Shown one piece after another: positions 22,417 to 34,351 of a DNA stretch of 64,000 nt. Origin of the DNA: Kitagawia praeruptora (Eukaryota; Streptophyta; Magnoliopsida; Apiales; Apiaceae); the NCBI GenBank assembly GCA_037693485.1, contig CM075349.1:120195501-120259500 (forward strand). The letters run 5' to 3'. Made by a program: the position numbers and the translations under genes. Under the pieces are notes generated by a model. The model saw only the letters and a program-made list of their open reading frames with translations. It was not told the DNA's origin and did no database searches. Numbering within the stretch: position 1 is the stretch's first letter; every line of letters starts with the position of its first letter.

Positions 22417-24064
22417 ATGCCATTTGGATTGATTAATGCTAGGGCCACATATCAAAGATTAGTAAACATGATGTTTAAAGAGCAAATTGGCAAAACCATG
22501 GAGGTATATGTGGATGATATGTTGGTTAAATCCAAGGAAGCTACTGACAATGTGAAGCACTTAGAAGAGATGTCTGGAATCTTATGAAAATACAGAATGA
22601 AGCTAAACCCTCAGAAGTGTGTATTTGGGGGTGGAATCTGGGAAGTTCCCAGGGTTTATGGTGAATCATAGAGGTATAGAAGCAAATCCAGCTAAGATTA
22701 AAGCATTGATTGATATGAAGTCACCAAGAACTGTGAGGGAGGTTCAGTCTCTTATAGGAAGAGTTGCAGCTCTGAATTGATTCATCTCGAGGTCTACAGA
22801 CAAATGTCAAGAGTTTTTTAAAGCCATAAATAAAGAAAGTAAGTTTGAGTGGACAGAGGAGTGTGAGATAGCTTTTGGGAAACTAAAAGAGCATTTGGGT
22901 AGCCCTCCGTTGTTAGCTAAACCGGTTGATGGAGAGACGTTAGTACTCTATTTGGCTGTGTCAGAGTATTCTATCAGTGCAGTCTTAGTTCGAGAAGAAG
23001 ATGGACAGCAGAGCCCAGTTTATTATGTCAGTAAGAGGTTGCTTGATGCAGAAACGAGGTATATAGGAATGGAAAAGCTAGTTTATGCTTTGATTTTAGC
23101 TTCCAGGAAGCTGCGACCTTATTTTCAGGCACACAAGATTGAAGTACAAACCTCGTACCCACTTAGACAGGTGATGCACAGGCCAGAAACTTCAGGAAGA
23201 ATGTTGAAATGGTCTGTGGAATTGGGACAATTTGATATAGAATATAAGCCTAAGACAGCAATTAAAGCCCAAGCTTTGGCAGATTTCTTGATTGAGTTTC
23301 CACCTCATGTGGAGGTTACTGGTCAGGAGGTATCGAAAGAGTTGGAGAAAGAGCATATAGAAGATGATAATTGTGCACCTTGGTGGACATTGTACGTGGA
23401 TGGAGCTGCTAACAATAATGGAGCATGTGCAGGCATAGAGCTAGTAAGCCCAGAGGGACATAGGTTGCATAGTTCGATTCACTTTGCTTTCAAGGCCACC
23501 AACAATGATGCAGAGTATGAGGCATTAATTGCAGGTCTCAAGCTAGCTTTAGAGATGAAAGTCGAGAATATCAGAGTGTTCAGTGACTCAATGTTAGTAG
23601 TCTGGCAGATTCGTGGTGGATTCCAAGCAAGAGGTCCACGAACAGACTTGTATTTGAGGTACTCCCAGGAGTTACGTGCAAAGTTCAGAGAAGTGAAGGT
23701 AGATCAGATACCTCGAGGGCAAAATACAAATGCAGATGCATTAGCTAAATTAGGCTCGCAAAGAGAGTCCACATTGCTGGGTGTGATTCCACTTCAGATT
23801 CAAGAGCAGCCTAGTGTTTTTAGAGAAGAGGTGATGGACATTGAATTCCCGTTTGAAGAGTCATGGATGACTCTCATCTATAACTATTTGACGAAAGGAA
23901 AGATACCTTCTAATCAAGATGAGGCCAGAAGATTGAAATATCACGTTGCCAAATATGTGATTTATGATGGAGTCTTATATAAACGAGGATTCAATCAGCC
24001 TTTGCTTAAGTGTGTAGCTGGAGAACAATGCAGGTATATTCTTGAGGAGATTCACGAAGGAGTG
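22417..24064 (+). pseudogene. pol: Tat element pol: rest of reverse transcriptase, RNase H and archaeal-type RNase H
   Basis: The RT active site VYVDDML is intact (codons 22504-22524), but stops follow at 22585-22587 and 22778-22780, with a frameshift near 22630. From 22895 an open frame of 390 codons carries the classical RNase H/connection region (LYLAVSEYSISAVLVRE, SKRLLDAETRY) and then a second RNase H with the acidic set TLYVDGAANNNG, NNDAEYEALIAGL, FSDSMLVVWQI and NADALAKLGS, at about 23383-23760. This dual arrangement is specific to the Tat lineage. The frame then enters the integrase N-terminus (EEIHEGV) and ends at TGA 24065-24067 just before the nested insertion. Confidence 0.85.
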
Positions 24065-24083
24065 TGAGGAAAATCACTCAGGG

Positions 24084-25440
24084 TCGTGAGGGCCTATAGT
24101 GAATGTACCCACAAAATCCATTTAACCTAATGCAACGCAAATGCATGAATGCAACTAATATGAAAAAAATGCAAGATCCCCTTCAAACTCACCAAAACCA
24201 ACTAACAAGCAAATATCTCAATGAATGTAACAAATCCAAGCAGAGCTCGACTAAATCCCCGTATACTAACAAATACATGAACAGAAACGTGCGTGTGTGC
24301 GATGCTCATCAGAAATACTCCCAAAACTAGGTCAAAAATCATACATGCTTTCCGTCAAGACAATCACAGGTTTATAATCAGAATAGACTGTAGACACTCC
24401 ATAACCTAGGAACACCTCCACCCTTATCCAAGGTAGACAGAAACTCATGCTTTATTACTATACTACGACACTACATATACAATACGCATGCTTATTTAAC
24501 CGTGCAATGAATGAGACCCCAAAAGGCTTATACAATAATACCCATGTAGCGAGTGTTGGGTCAGTGGATCCCAGACTATAAAGCCTTAGGTCACTAGGAC
24601 TAAGTCCCCTCAGACTTAATTACTCGAGTATTAAAGAGCTCACTCTGGTTAATTTTGCATTAACAAACAACACTTGACTCTTTTTTCTTCTTTTTTTTTC
24701 TTTTTTTTCTCTTTTTTTTTTCGCAATCTGGAATGAGCCTTTCTCATTTCCAACCCTAGACTACTCATATAAATATGAGCTGGCTACTAGCCATTTGACG
24801 CCTAGCCTTTATTGACAAATATTAACAACTAGCATGAAAATTCCTGGTTTCCCCCAAACATAGACTTTAATGTTCCTACGCTATAAAGGGAATAACGAAA
24901 ATTCTAAATATAAACAAGTGATTAAATCTCAAAACATCCCACAAGCATGACCCTAACCTAGCCCAACAGCACCCCAATGAGACTGTGTAATAAATTTTGT
25001 TCCCGTAACATGCAAGTCAATTTCATAGAAACTATAAATCAGCCCTCTACTCATCATCATCACACCCAAATCAACATCCACCTATCAATCAGAATCAGCT
25101 CGTCCTAAGGGATCATGAAATATGCATGCCATGAAAATGCAACTAAATGAAAACTCACATGGTATACGAAAATAAAACAAAATGTCCTAAATGAACAAAC
25201 GTAGATAATACGAACATAACAATCATGCATGAACTTTCACTACTATGCAACATGATATCCTATATGACCACAAAATACAACAATACATACAACTACTATC
25301 CCCCAAATCACCCCCAAACTTAACATATTCAATGCCCTCATTGAATGGAAAATAAAGGGTACAAGAGATACTCCCCTACTCGCCGGCATTTCCACCCTCC
25401 TCGGGTGGTGTGTCTGGTGGTGGATAGACATGGTGTCTCC
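24084..25440. other. Left part of the nested element without genes
   Basis: A+T-rich DNA with a poly(T)/TTTTTCTTTTT tract near 24678-24722 and no coding region I can support. A 3' LTR would be expected here but is not seen. Confidence 0.5.
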
Positions 25441-25712
25441 AACACAACTATTGTTTTATTCGAAAGCAAGAAATCATGGGTTGCCTCCCGCGAAGCGCCT
25501 TTCCTTAACGTCTTTAGCTAGACTTGGCCACAATTTTCATCTTGAAAATTTTCTACACCGCATCTCTATAAGGCCATTTAATGATCTTTTCTGGAGCGAC
25601 ATCTCCAACGACAAGCTTTACCCGTATTCGCTCCTCACAAGATCTCTTAACAACATTCCCCCGCCTACCTGAAAAGTTAGCAGCAATAACAATAGCAAGC
25701 AAAGGATTTGAA

Positions 25713-26955
25713 TTACAAGAAACATACCCCAGGTGAACTAGCAATGTTTAACTCAAGTTCGGGAGCTCCTTCAATTGATGGCTTAAGGCGCACCTGAGAA
25801 TTCCAGAGATCTTCCACTCCAAGCAACTTATGTGGAATACGTAGCCCCATTAACCAAGGCACTGTAATCCTCAGTTGGCCATGCTTTGCCTTCTCCTTCT
25901 CCGTGTCATACTTTTTACTCTGCCCTGTATCAACCAATTTCAAGCTAAAACACTCCTCATCCTCCGCCGGTAAATTCATGGCTAGAGTTTGCTTCTGAAG
26001 CCCTTGTGGATATGGCGGAGGAAAATCGATTTGGACGATCTCTGTAGTCTTCTCCGGAGTAGCTTTTGTCAATAGGAGTGATGCTCTTTTCCTCTTCGGC
26101 CTCCAGCTGGTCGAAGTCAGATTGCAACGGAGCGGCATTCAACAACTGAACATGCTCTTCTAATTCATCATCTTCCACACTGAGACACTCTTCATCCTTC
26201 GAAGGAAATAACATAGCCGCTTGAGCCTTGGAATTTTCTTGATCTTGGGCTGATTCTTCAAAATTTTCAGATTGCAAAGGAAGTGGTTGCGGCTGATTAT
26301 TCAGAATCGAGTTTTCTGGACATTCTGAATTTTCTGATTGGTTTGCCTCCGACTCTGCTTCCTTATCAGGTTCATGTTCTGCTTCTTCCCCATCTTTGCC
26401 CTCAGACTCTCCTTCCTGAACTTCGATCATGGTCTCACCCGTGGCTAAGAAAGGCCCGTCAAGACTGATAGGAAGGTTCTTGTCCTCCTCCTCTACAGCT
26501 AGGCCTTCTGTGTCACTTGCAATATGATTCAATGTTTTTAATGCATTTGCAATTTGACCAATCTGATCTCCTATTCTCTGGAGAGACAATGCATTGCTTT
26601 TAGCCATCAACCTCAATTCTTCTAATTCAGCTTCTTCGGTCGACTGTTGGATAGACCAAGTCTGAAATTGCTACTGCTGAAATTCTGGAGGTTGAAAGTG
26701 TTGATGCACTGGGGCATACTGATGCTGAAATTGTTGCCCCTGTTGCTGCTGAATTCCCCCTGGATTGTATGGCTCATCTTCAAACTGCTGATTTTGGAGC
26801 GGGTAGGATGGATATTGGGATTGCTCCATACCACTCTGATTGTAGTCCCAGCTGAAATTTGGCCGGTTTCTGTTATACTCACATTGATGAGTGTAATGTC
26901 CACCTGCACACAGCTCACAAACAATTACGAATTCCTGCTCCCAATAATCCATCAA
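25713..26955 (-). pseudogene. gag: gag-like remnant of the nested element
   Basis: Minus-strand frames starting at 26955, about 80 nt after the primer-binding site. A CCHC zinc knuckle (CELCAGGHYTHQC) lies near its N-terminus, followed by a Gln-rich stretch. Next come a segment with SLQRIGDQIGQIANAL and SDTE, typical of the region after the knuckle in Athila-type Gag, and a very acidic Glu-rich tail. TAG at 26671-26673 (in a run of CAG codons) interrupts it, and a frameshift around 26000-26130 shifts the last part, which continues to 25713. The capsid N-terminus is absent, so the element must rely on proteins from elsewhere. Confidence 0.6.
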
Positions 26956-27039
26956 ATAAAAAGAAAAAAAACGTCCGAGTCAGTGAATTTAACCCAAATT
27001 GATGACAAGATCATAAACTAAACAAACAATGAACCGAGT

Positions 27040-27056
27040 CCTCGGCAGCGGTGCCA
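27040..27056 (-). other. Primer-binding site, tRNA-Asp type
   Basis: The minus strand reads TGGCACCGCTGCCGAGG a few bases after the LTR end. It differs only slightly from the TGGCGCCGTTGCCGGGG found in Athila-type elements, and fixes the orientation of the nested element. Confidence 0.7.
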
Positions 27057-27062
27057 AAAACT

Positions 27063-28602
27063 TGTTCGCACTTATTCACGCAAGAGAACGTGGTCAACAA
27101 GTAATATAGAGTAAATAGGATTCGTTCCCACAGAGACTCAAATTGTTCGTTATGTTCACTTATGCACCAGCTTATGATTTACACTCACTGCTGAGACAAT
27201 CACAATTTTGGTTTGATTTAACTATTGTTTAATTACCAACTAAGCCAATTACGAGAAAATAACTTAACTTTAACCTTATAATAAGCAAACATGGGATTTC
27301 AATTTCAATTACTACTTCATCTAGAATCTTATGCCCTTTAGCCTAGCATGTGACCGAGTTGATTACTGATTAGATGCACTAAACTGATACATACCAACTT
27401 TCGTTGTGCATATACCATCCTACTGATCATCCACAAATGATAGAAGTCAAGTAGTCACCAAATATGTGTAGTCCCTATATGTCTATAGCAATTGAACACA
27501 TACCGGTTGAAAATCAAGCACCCATTAAACCACATAGTCGATGCAAGACGGTTAGAATTACATCACAAATTAATACATGTTCTTCACATGCAAAAACCTA
27601 TGCTAGCATGAATTGTTCTAAACCCTAGATCCACTTTCGCATTCACTAGGATTAAACAAATAATTACAAGTGTTCGCGACGCACTTATAACGAATAAGCA
27701 TAAACATACTAGGCAATCAATACAATCAATCACACACCAAGGCATAAATAACACTCAATTACTAGAATCCATAGCAAAATCCATTAAAACCCCATGATAA
27801 CGAATTAGCCCATAATTGACCTAATTGTCACCATGGGTTCTATTGAAAACATAATTCTAAAATAAACAAGTAAAATAGAGAAGAAGAAATAAGGTTTAGA
27901 ATTAAATCCCCACAATAGAAGAATACAAAAGTTTCAAGAATAATCCTTGCTTGTCACTAGCTTGGAAGAATTCCTTCTCCTTTTCTCTCTTCCCAAGAAC
28001 TAGGTTATATTACGTAACGTATGTTATGATTACAAGGGTTGGATGTTTATATATAGGCTCTAGAAGTCTTGCCCAACAAGAAAAGACCTAAAAATACAAT
28101 TTAATTCGAAATAGGATAGAATTTCAGAATTTCCAGCGAGTTCGGGCGCACCCTGCGCGGTAGCAGCGCACCCTGCACGGTTAGATCCTGTTCAGAATTA
28201 TAGAAAATTTCCCAGGCTTCGCGTGGACAGCTTATGGGCCTCAAACGGACTTGTAGAACTCCAGATATGGCCAAAACAGTGAAGACTGCGCAACCTACCC
28301 AGAAAATCCGAATTTTGCACAAATTGCTCCTTTCTCCTCCGTTTCTTTTGCAATTCTTTCGCCACTTCCCGTTCTTCAATTCTTAAGCATTATGGTCTTC
28401 ATGTTAGCCTAGGGAAATACGCCATCCTTCATTCCATTGCGCAAATCATCTCCAAAATTGACGAAAATACTAACCCTAAACGATATTTCACAAACCTGCA
28501 CAACTAAACACAAACACATCAAAACTACAACAAACTTGAGACCAAGACAATCAATTTAAGCCGATATAGAACGCTCCAAGTGGATATAAACTCCACTTAT
28601 CA
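27063..28602 (-). repeat. 5' LTR of the nested Athila-like element
   Basis: About 1.54 kb, beginning TGATAAGTGG on the minus strand and ending next to the primer-binding site. It has a TATA box (minus strand CCTATATATAAAC, about 28046-28058). The U3 part holds a duplicated GCGCACCCTGC word near 28145-28180. The minus-strand reading frame at 28101-28379 is a chance frame in the LTR. Confidence 0.6.
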
Positions 28603-29621
28603 GGGTGGCTCTTTAGCTTTGAAAGTTCTTCGACAAGGATACTTCTGTCCAACCCTCAAAACAGATGCTTACAAGTTTGTACAGGCATGCAGCAATTGTC
28701 AGAAGTTTGCAAATTTTGATAGCAGACCTGTAGCTCCTATTAAGCATATTATCAGCCCTTGGCCATTTGCAGTTTGGGGGATAGATCTCATTGGAGAGCT
28801 TCCAACAGGAAAGGGTGGAGTAAAGTATGCAGTGGTAGAAGTTGATTACTTCACAAAGTGGGCGGATGCAGAACCACTTGCTAAGATTACAGCATCAAAA
28901 TTGAATGATTTTTTTTTTTCGAGCCATTATTTGCAAGTTTGGTCTTCCCCAGAAGCTGATCTCTGACAATGGGAAACAGTTTGATAGCAGAGAGCTTAGA
29001 GGATTGTGCAAGCAGTTTGGAATTCAGAAAGCATTTTCAGCAGTGTACTATCCGCAGAGTAATGGACAAACTAAAGCTGTGAACAAGATTATCAAAGATA
29101 CCTTGAAGACAAGACTTGAAGATAAGAAGGGAAGCTGGCCAGAGGAGCTTCCTGGAGTCTTGTGGTCGTACAATACCACTCCTAGAACTACAACTGGTGA
29201 GTCTCCTTTTACTATCACTTATGGTTGTGAAGCTATGGTACCTGTGGAAGTTGGAACAGGTTCTTTGAGGAGAAAGCATTATGACCCCGAGAACAATGAG
29301 GTCAACCATAGGCTTTATTTGGACATGATCGAAGAGTTAAGGACAGATTTGCAAGTGAAGCTAGCAGTATATCAGTAGAGAGTTCGAAGGTATTACAACA
29401 AAAAGGTGAAAGCAAGACCTTTTAAAGTTGGAGACCTGGTCTTGAGGAAAGTCATGCCAAACACCAAAGTTCTGGCACATGGAGCTTTTGGATCGAATTG
29501 GGAAGGACCTTACCAGATAAAGTCAACCATTTGGGTAGGAACCTACCATTTGATGGATATGGATGGGAATCTCATTCCGAGAGCTTGGAATGCAGAGCAT
29601 CTCAAGAAGTATTATCAGTAA
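28603..29621 (+). pseudogene. int: Tat element integrase, interrupted and catalytically altered
   Basis: Continuation of pol after the nested element. The C-C half of the HHCC zinc finger (ACSNCQKFA) is at about 28686-28712, separated from its H-H half at about 24050 by the insertion. The catalytic core has Asp in WGIDLIGEL and Asp in ISDNGKQFD (28965-28967). Exactly 35 residues later, where DD35E integrases have Glu, the codon at 29073-29075 is AAA (Lys) in the context NGQTKAVNK. A frameshift lies in the poly(T) run near 28910-28920, and TAG at 29376-29378 cuts the C-terminal domain, which resumes to 29621 (FKVGDLVLRK, EGPYQIK). This integrase cannot be active. Confidence 0.85.
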
Positions 29622-29840
29622 TCCTCTTTTACTATGCTTTCTTAGGAAAAGTAAGGCTCTTTCAGCCCAAGAATAAAGGCAGCTTATTAGTTATAGCTGA
29701 CCGGAATTGTTGATTTCAGTATTTAATTTTGCATGTAATCGGGGGGTACCTGATGTGAACCTTCCTACTTGCAAGACAATTTTTAGTATTGAGCATTGAT
29801 AGCTCTACGTGGAATTTTTTTGATTGAAGTATTGATGATT

Positions 29841-29995
29841 GTAGCTTCCTGAGCATGAGAAAAAGCCTCAGGTAGCTTCCTGAGCATGAGAAAAAGCCTC
29901 AGGTAGCTTCCTGAGCACGAGGAAAAGCCTCAGGTAGCTTCATGAGCATAAGAAAAGCCTCAGGTAGCTTCCTGGGCAAGATTTGAATTAAAAGC
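29841..29995. repeat. 31-bp tandem repeat, about five copies
   Basis: The unit GTAGCTTCCTGAGCATGAGA plus AAAAGCCTCAG is repeated head to tail in the non-coding 3' region of the Tat element. The last copies are shorter and diverged. Confidence 0.9.
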
Positions 29996-30020
29996 CTCAA
30001 GATCCTTGAGCACATGATTT

Positions 30021-30086
30021 AAAGTCCTGACAAAAGGCACCTAAAGTCCTGACAAAAGGCACCTAAAGTCTTGACAAAAGGCACCT
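30021..30086. repeat. 22-bp tandem repeat, three copies
   Basis: AAAGTCCTGACAAAAGGCAC followed by CT, three copies, directly downstream of the 31-bp array in the Tat 3' region. Confidence 0.9.
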
Positions 30087-30378
30087 TTAAAGGAACCTGT
30101 ATGGAGCCGAGACTAGCATACAAGAACCTGAAACTATATGTTTCACCACTCCGTGGAGCCGCCACTGGAACGAGAGGAAGTGGGAACTTGTGTGGAGCCT
30201 AGACCGGCACACTTGTTCTTAAAGAAAAGCCTAATAAGCTCTCCCTCATGTGGAACCGCCTCTGGCACATGGGAAGAAGGAATAACTTCATTAGCATTTA
30301 CCTTCGTAAGATGTCTAGCCTGACACATGAAGAAGAGGAATCTGTGTGGACTCGCCTCGAGGTAAAAGAAAAAGGGAA

Positions 30379-30625
30379 CCAACATGTCTCGAGGCATGTT
30401 GGGACCTAAAGTTTAGGATTGGGAACCAAGCAGGTGACCTTTCCAAAAGAAAAAAAGAACCAACATGCCTCGAGGCATGTTGGGACCTAGAGTTTAGGAT
30501 TGGGAACCAAGCAGGTGACCTTTCCAAGAGAAAAAAAGGAACCAACATGCCTCGAGGCATGTTGGGACCTAGAGTTTATGATTGGGAACCAAGCAGGTGA
30601 CATTTCCAAAAGTTGACCCGAATTG
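30379..30625. repeat. 81-82-bp tandem repeat with embedded palindrome, three copies
   Basis: Each copy contains AACATGCCTCGAGGCATGTT, a perfect 20-bp palindrome in copies two and three (AACATG at 30462 and 30544; the first copy at 30381 has one change). A constant GGGAACCAAGCAGGTGACCT follows. It lies in the Tat 3' non-coding region. Confidence 0.9.
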
Positions 30626-31232
30626 AGCAAGATTAATTTTTCTAACATTAACTAGTTCCTGTTTTATATTTTTGTTTGATTTGCAGGATTAATCAGCTGG
30701 TCATGAGGAACCTGGTTTAGTTGTTCAACAATAAAGAATTAGGAGGTTATTGAGGAAAGTCTTAGTTCAAATTATGGTTTTGAAAACACTATTCGAAGTA
30801 TAAGGAAAGAAGTTTTGAGCTTACAAGTAAGTTGTTGTGACGCTGTTAAGGTTTGATTACCTTTTATTTTAGAAAATTATAAGTGAAAGTGCGAGTGTAT
30901 TCTATTTCTTACATAAAGGGTTAGCCCACGTAAGCTTGAATGCACGAGTATGGACACTAAGTAATTGTTAGGGGGAATAAAGGTGAGATTTTGCTATAAA
31001 AACATGTATGCATAGGTATGTAAGTAATAGTAAGAGATATAGCAAAAGTAGATAATAATCATTGAAACATAAAGAGTTATAGGGTACAAGGACCCTAAGA
31101 AACAAAAGTTATAGGCACAAAGGCCATAGAAACCAAATTCAAAAGATTACATCATGCGAGGTACTACGGGGGGCCCGCAACCTCATAAAATTATCAAAAG
31201 ATCAAAGTTCAAAAGGGTGATTGATAGAAGGA

Positions 31233-33312
31233 TTAAGCTTCAGGAAGCTTAGTAGAGTCTGACATTTGAGGAGCAGCAGGAGGAATGATCTGGGTAGTTT
31301 CTTGAGAAGAAGGATTAGCAGCTTCCGCAGTCACAAGGGTTGATCCTGGTGACCTCTCAACCGCCGTAGCGGGAGGAATGGGTATTTTTTCAGCCGCTTC
31401 TTTCTTGAAGTCTTCAATCATGTTCACTACATCTTCCCCAAGGACAGGCCAGTCAATGTTAGGAAGCTTCTCCCAGGTTGAATGGATGTAGTCCCTGATA
31501 CCCTCGTTATAATTTTCATCATATCTAGCTTTCTCTTGTATAACCATAGAAGACTCAACAACCTTAGCAGCGGCATTCAAAGCGTCAACCTGAGCTTCCA
31601 ATTCATTGATTTTCTCCAGCATCGACAACTTCTCGTCCTTCAGGGTTTTGACTTGGTCTTGAAGCTCAGCTTTATCATTCTTCAAAGAGGTTTCGACAGC
31701 TTTAGCCCTTCTAACAGCAGCAGTGGTGAGGTTCACTTTCTCCTCTTGAGTAGACAACTCTTCCTTGAGCTTAGACACCTCTCTTGCAATCGAAGATCAT
31801 ACTGAGTTTTTTCGGCAATCTCATCACAAAATCTGAGAGTAAAGAATGTGTTTTGAGCTGAAGAAAACCTCATGGCATGGATAGCTTCAGTGGAGTCCAT
31901 CTTTGACCAACCAGCAATGACCTCAGGTGATACATGGGTGTCGATCATGTCTTTGAAATGATTCTGGAAAGTAGCTGGTTCGACCTTTATAGCTTTGCCT
32001 TTTTTCATGGACCTAGTCTGAGAGCTTCCAGATAGGTCCAGGGTAGTCTGAGCAAGCTTTCGCTTAGATGAGTTGGATGGCAGAATTTGGACAGAAGTAG
32101 GAGTAGAAACTAGATTGATGGGAGTAGCAGCTAGAGGAGTTTCAGAGTTCTTATTCTCGGTCTTAAAGACCTCATCTACATTTTTGGATCGTTTTATGAA
32201 AGAGGGAACTTTGGGAGCCATATCTGCATAAGTCAACAAGTCATAGTCAGAAGGGTATATATAAAAAAAACAAAAGCAATTATGAAGACAAAGACAAGAG
32301 TAAGAGGATAAATATAAGAGAAATAATGCAGTTATACCAGATTCTGAAGGAATAAATCCTAAAGAGGATAGGTTTTGGGGAGTCATCAAAATTAAACAGT
32401 CACTTATAGAAGAGGACAACTTCAAGATCTCCTGAGCCCTAAGAAGGCGATTTCCAGTCAGAGGGGTTTGTTTCGGGATCCTAGGTTGATGGTTGAATTC
32501 ATGTCTAACTTCGGGATAGTTATAGCAATACAGGAACTGTTCTGGCCATTGTTCGAAGTTCTCTTTCATATTTTTTATACATTGGCCCTGGTGACAAGGC
32601 CATGCAGACAAATAAAAACATCCAGAATTTTTGCCGGTGTCTTTCAGCTTGAAGAAAAAACCAAGCTCTTTTGCAGTCAATGGAGTGGTGAATTTGCTAA
32701 CATAGAGGATATACGTGCAGATGGCAAGTCTATATGAGTTGGGAGTTAGTTGAAGGGGAGCAAGTTCATAAAAATCTAAAACTTCTCGAGAAATGGGTGA
32801 AGAGGTATGCATAAACCAACTTTAAAAAAGGCAACAGAGATCACAGCTTTTGGAATACCTAGCTCTGGGAATTTTATATCAAACCCGTGAGCCCTCTCAC
32901 CAGGTTCTAGGATTACAATGGTACAGGTTGGACGGGGGCATTCCTCGTACAATTTCTCAAGTTTAGATAAGGTTATGATAGAATCAGTTTTCTCACAGTG
33001 AGGGGTGGCCTTAATTCGGTACAGGTCTCTCTCGACCTCAGGTTCAAGTTCATCACCTCTTTCAAGGTCAGGAATCTCAGGTTTTTATACCTCCTCCTCA
33101 TCATCAGTTGGCCAATCATCTCCTAAATCAACAAATGTGGGGACGGGAGGCTGAGATGATGGAGATAGTATGGGCCTAAGGAGTATGTTCTCAGGTTCAT
33201 TTACATTGGGTATTACAACCCTGGACCTAGTTCTTTCACCGATTGGGACAATAAATAAAGGTTGAATTAAAGATTGGTGGTCTGAATGTGTAGATTCGGA
33301 AGACATCTGCAA
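31233..33312 (-). pseudogene. Antisense gene of the Tat element, PF04195-like (putative gypsy-type transposon protein)
   Basis: A minus-strand gene opposite to gag-pol, between pol and the 3' LTR. From ATG 33312 an acidic N-terminus (FVDLGDDWPTDDEEEV) ends at TAA 33085-33087, but the same frame continues with a globular region containing FPELGIPKAVISVAF. After a frameshift near 32800 come LDFYELAPLQLTPNSYRL and GCFYLSAWP. This LHPF-FYxLAPxQLTPNSxR pattern is what I recall for Pfam PF04195. A 114-bp GT-AG intron is likely at 32337-32224 (T-rich, ending TTATGCAG). The next exon starts DMAPKVPSFIKRSK and, past another frameshift near 31790, ends in a Lys/Glu-rich coiled coil (about 31500-31780) and a Pro/Ser tail. 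Tat elements such as Grande are known to carry antisense ORFs here. The function is unknown. Confidence 0.65.
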
Positions 33313-34336
33313 AGACAGACGAAGAAGGGTCAGGTTTGAAGGAACCTAAGAGAAAAACAAGGGTTTTAAAAGTATTTAGACACGGTGCAGTTACAAGAAC
33401 AAGAGGTACTATCAGAAACCTTGAAGAAGGCGTAAATCGATGAATTAAAAGCATGTGAGGACAGACAAACAGTCAAAGATTACAGGAAAGTCATGATGGT
33501 GCGACCATAAATCGACGATTCAGCTACTATTAACCAAGATATTGTGAACGATCATGTGTGAAGCATGAAGTGTAAACAGAAAAATAGATACAAACAAGCA
33601 TATGAGTACAGAATTAAGATTCGACATGCAAAACATAAGGAGGCAAATAGTTGAAAGCAAGTTCTATGTTACAAAAGAATAAGGAGAAATGAGTCAGAAT
33701 CATACCTTGAATTGAAGGAAACGGCGACGGAGAAGACGGATTGAGTAGATGACTGTCGGACTCCTCTTGTTCTCTCTCCAAGGGTTTAGTGAGTATTTGG
33801 TAAAGGTAAAAATGAATCTAAGTTAAGCCATGTGATTATATAATCAAGGTAAAAAGGGAACAACCCTGCGTACGTGGCAAAGAACTACTGGAGCGATAAT
33901 TGATGAGGTACACGCGCAAGAGGCGTGTGAATCTTGGAAAAAGACCATATTAATTGCAGCATTGGTAATTGATAAGGGTAATTCAAATTTTGAATTATCC
34001 CTAAGATATTTACAGTTGAGAGTTATTCTCTCCTGAAAGTTAAAAGTTATTAAAATTCGAAGAGACGTGATGATGAGAGACAAGTTAAATTCCCTGGGAA
34101 GGTAAATGTAGATATTGACAGCTGTAGTCTGAAGAAAAAAGGAACAGGATAACATGTTCCTTAATAAGAAAGAAGCTGATCAAGATTGTGTTTGCTGGAA
34201 ATATTTTATGTCATGTTTCCTACGCCGAGTTAGCTCATGTAGGCTTGGATATATGATATTGAAGCAAGGTATTGTGAGAAGACAGATTCCTAACCAGAGA
34301 GCAAAATAGGTTCCTTTCGCATTTACATGCCTTCAA
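33313..34336. other. Tat 3' region between the antisense gene and the polypurine tract
   Basis: About 1 kb without a supported gene. If the antisense gene is transcribed, its promoter should lie here. I see no clear TATA box at the right distance upstream of 33312. The minus-strand frame at 33844-34155 has no recognisable content. Confidence 0.4.
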
Positions 34337-34351
34337 GGAACTGGGGGTACT

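Larger units (their letters stand above)
24084..28602 (-). mobile_element. Nested non-autonomous Athila-like Ty3/gypsy element
   Basis: It is inserted into the Tat integrase between the HH and CC halves of its zinc finger and flanked by TCAGGG (24078-24083 and 28600-28605). On the minus strand the right part is one LTR (28602 to 27063, start TGATAAGTGG, TATA box CCTATATATAAAC at 28058-28046). A primer-binding site TGGCACCGCTGCCGAGG follows (27056-27040), the tRNA-Asp type used by Athila elements, and then a gag remnant. A polypurine-like GTTTGGGGGTG lies near 25318-25308. No copy of the LTR is recognisable at the left end (24084-25260), so the 3' end is truncated or replaced. No protease, RT or integrase is present. 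Confidence 0.65.

Noticed and set aside
28101..28379. 92-codon minus-strand frame
   Set aside because: Falls in the U3 region of the nested element's LTR and has no conserved features.
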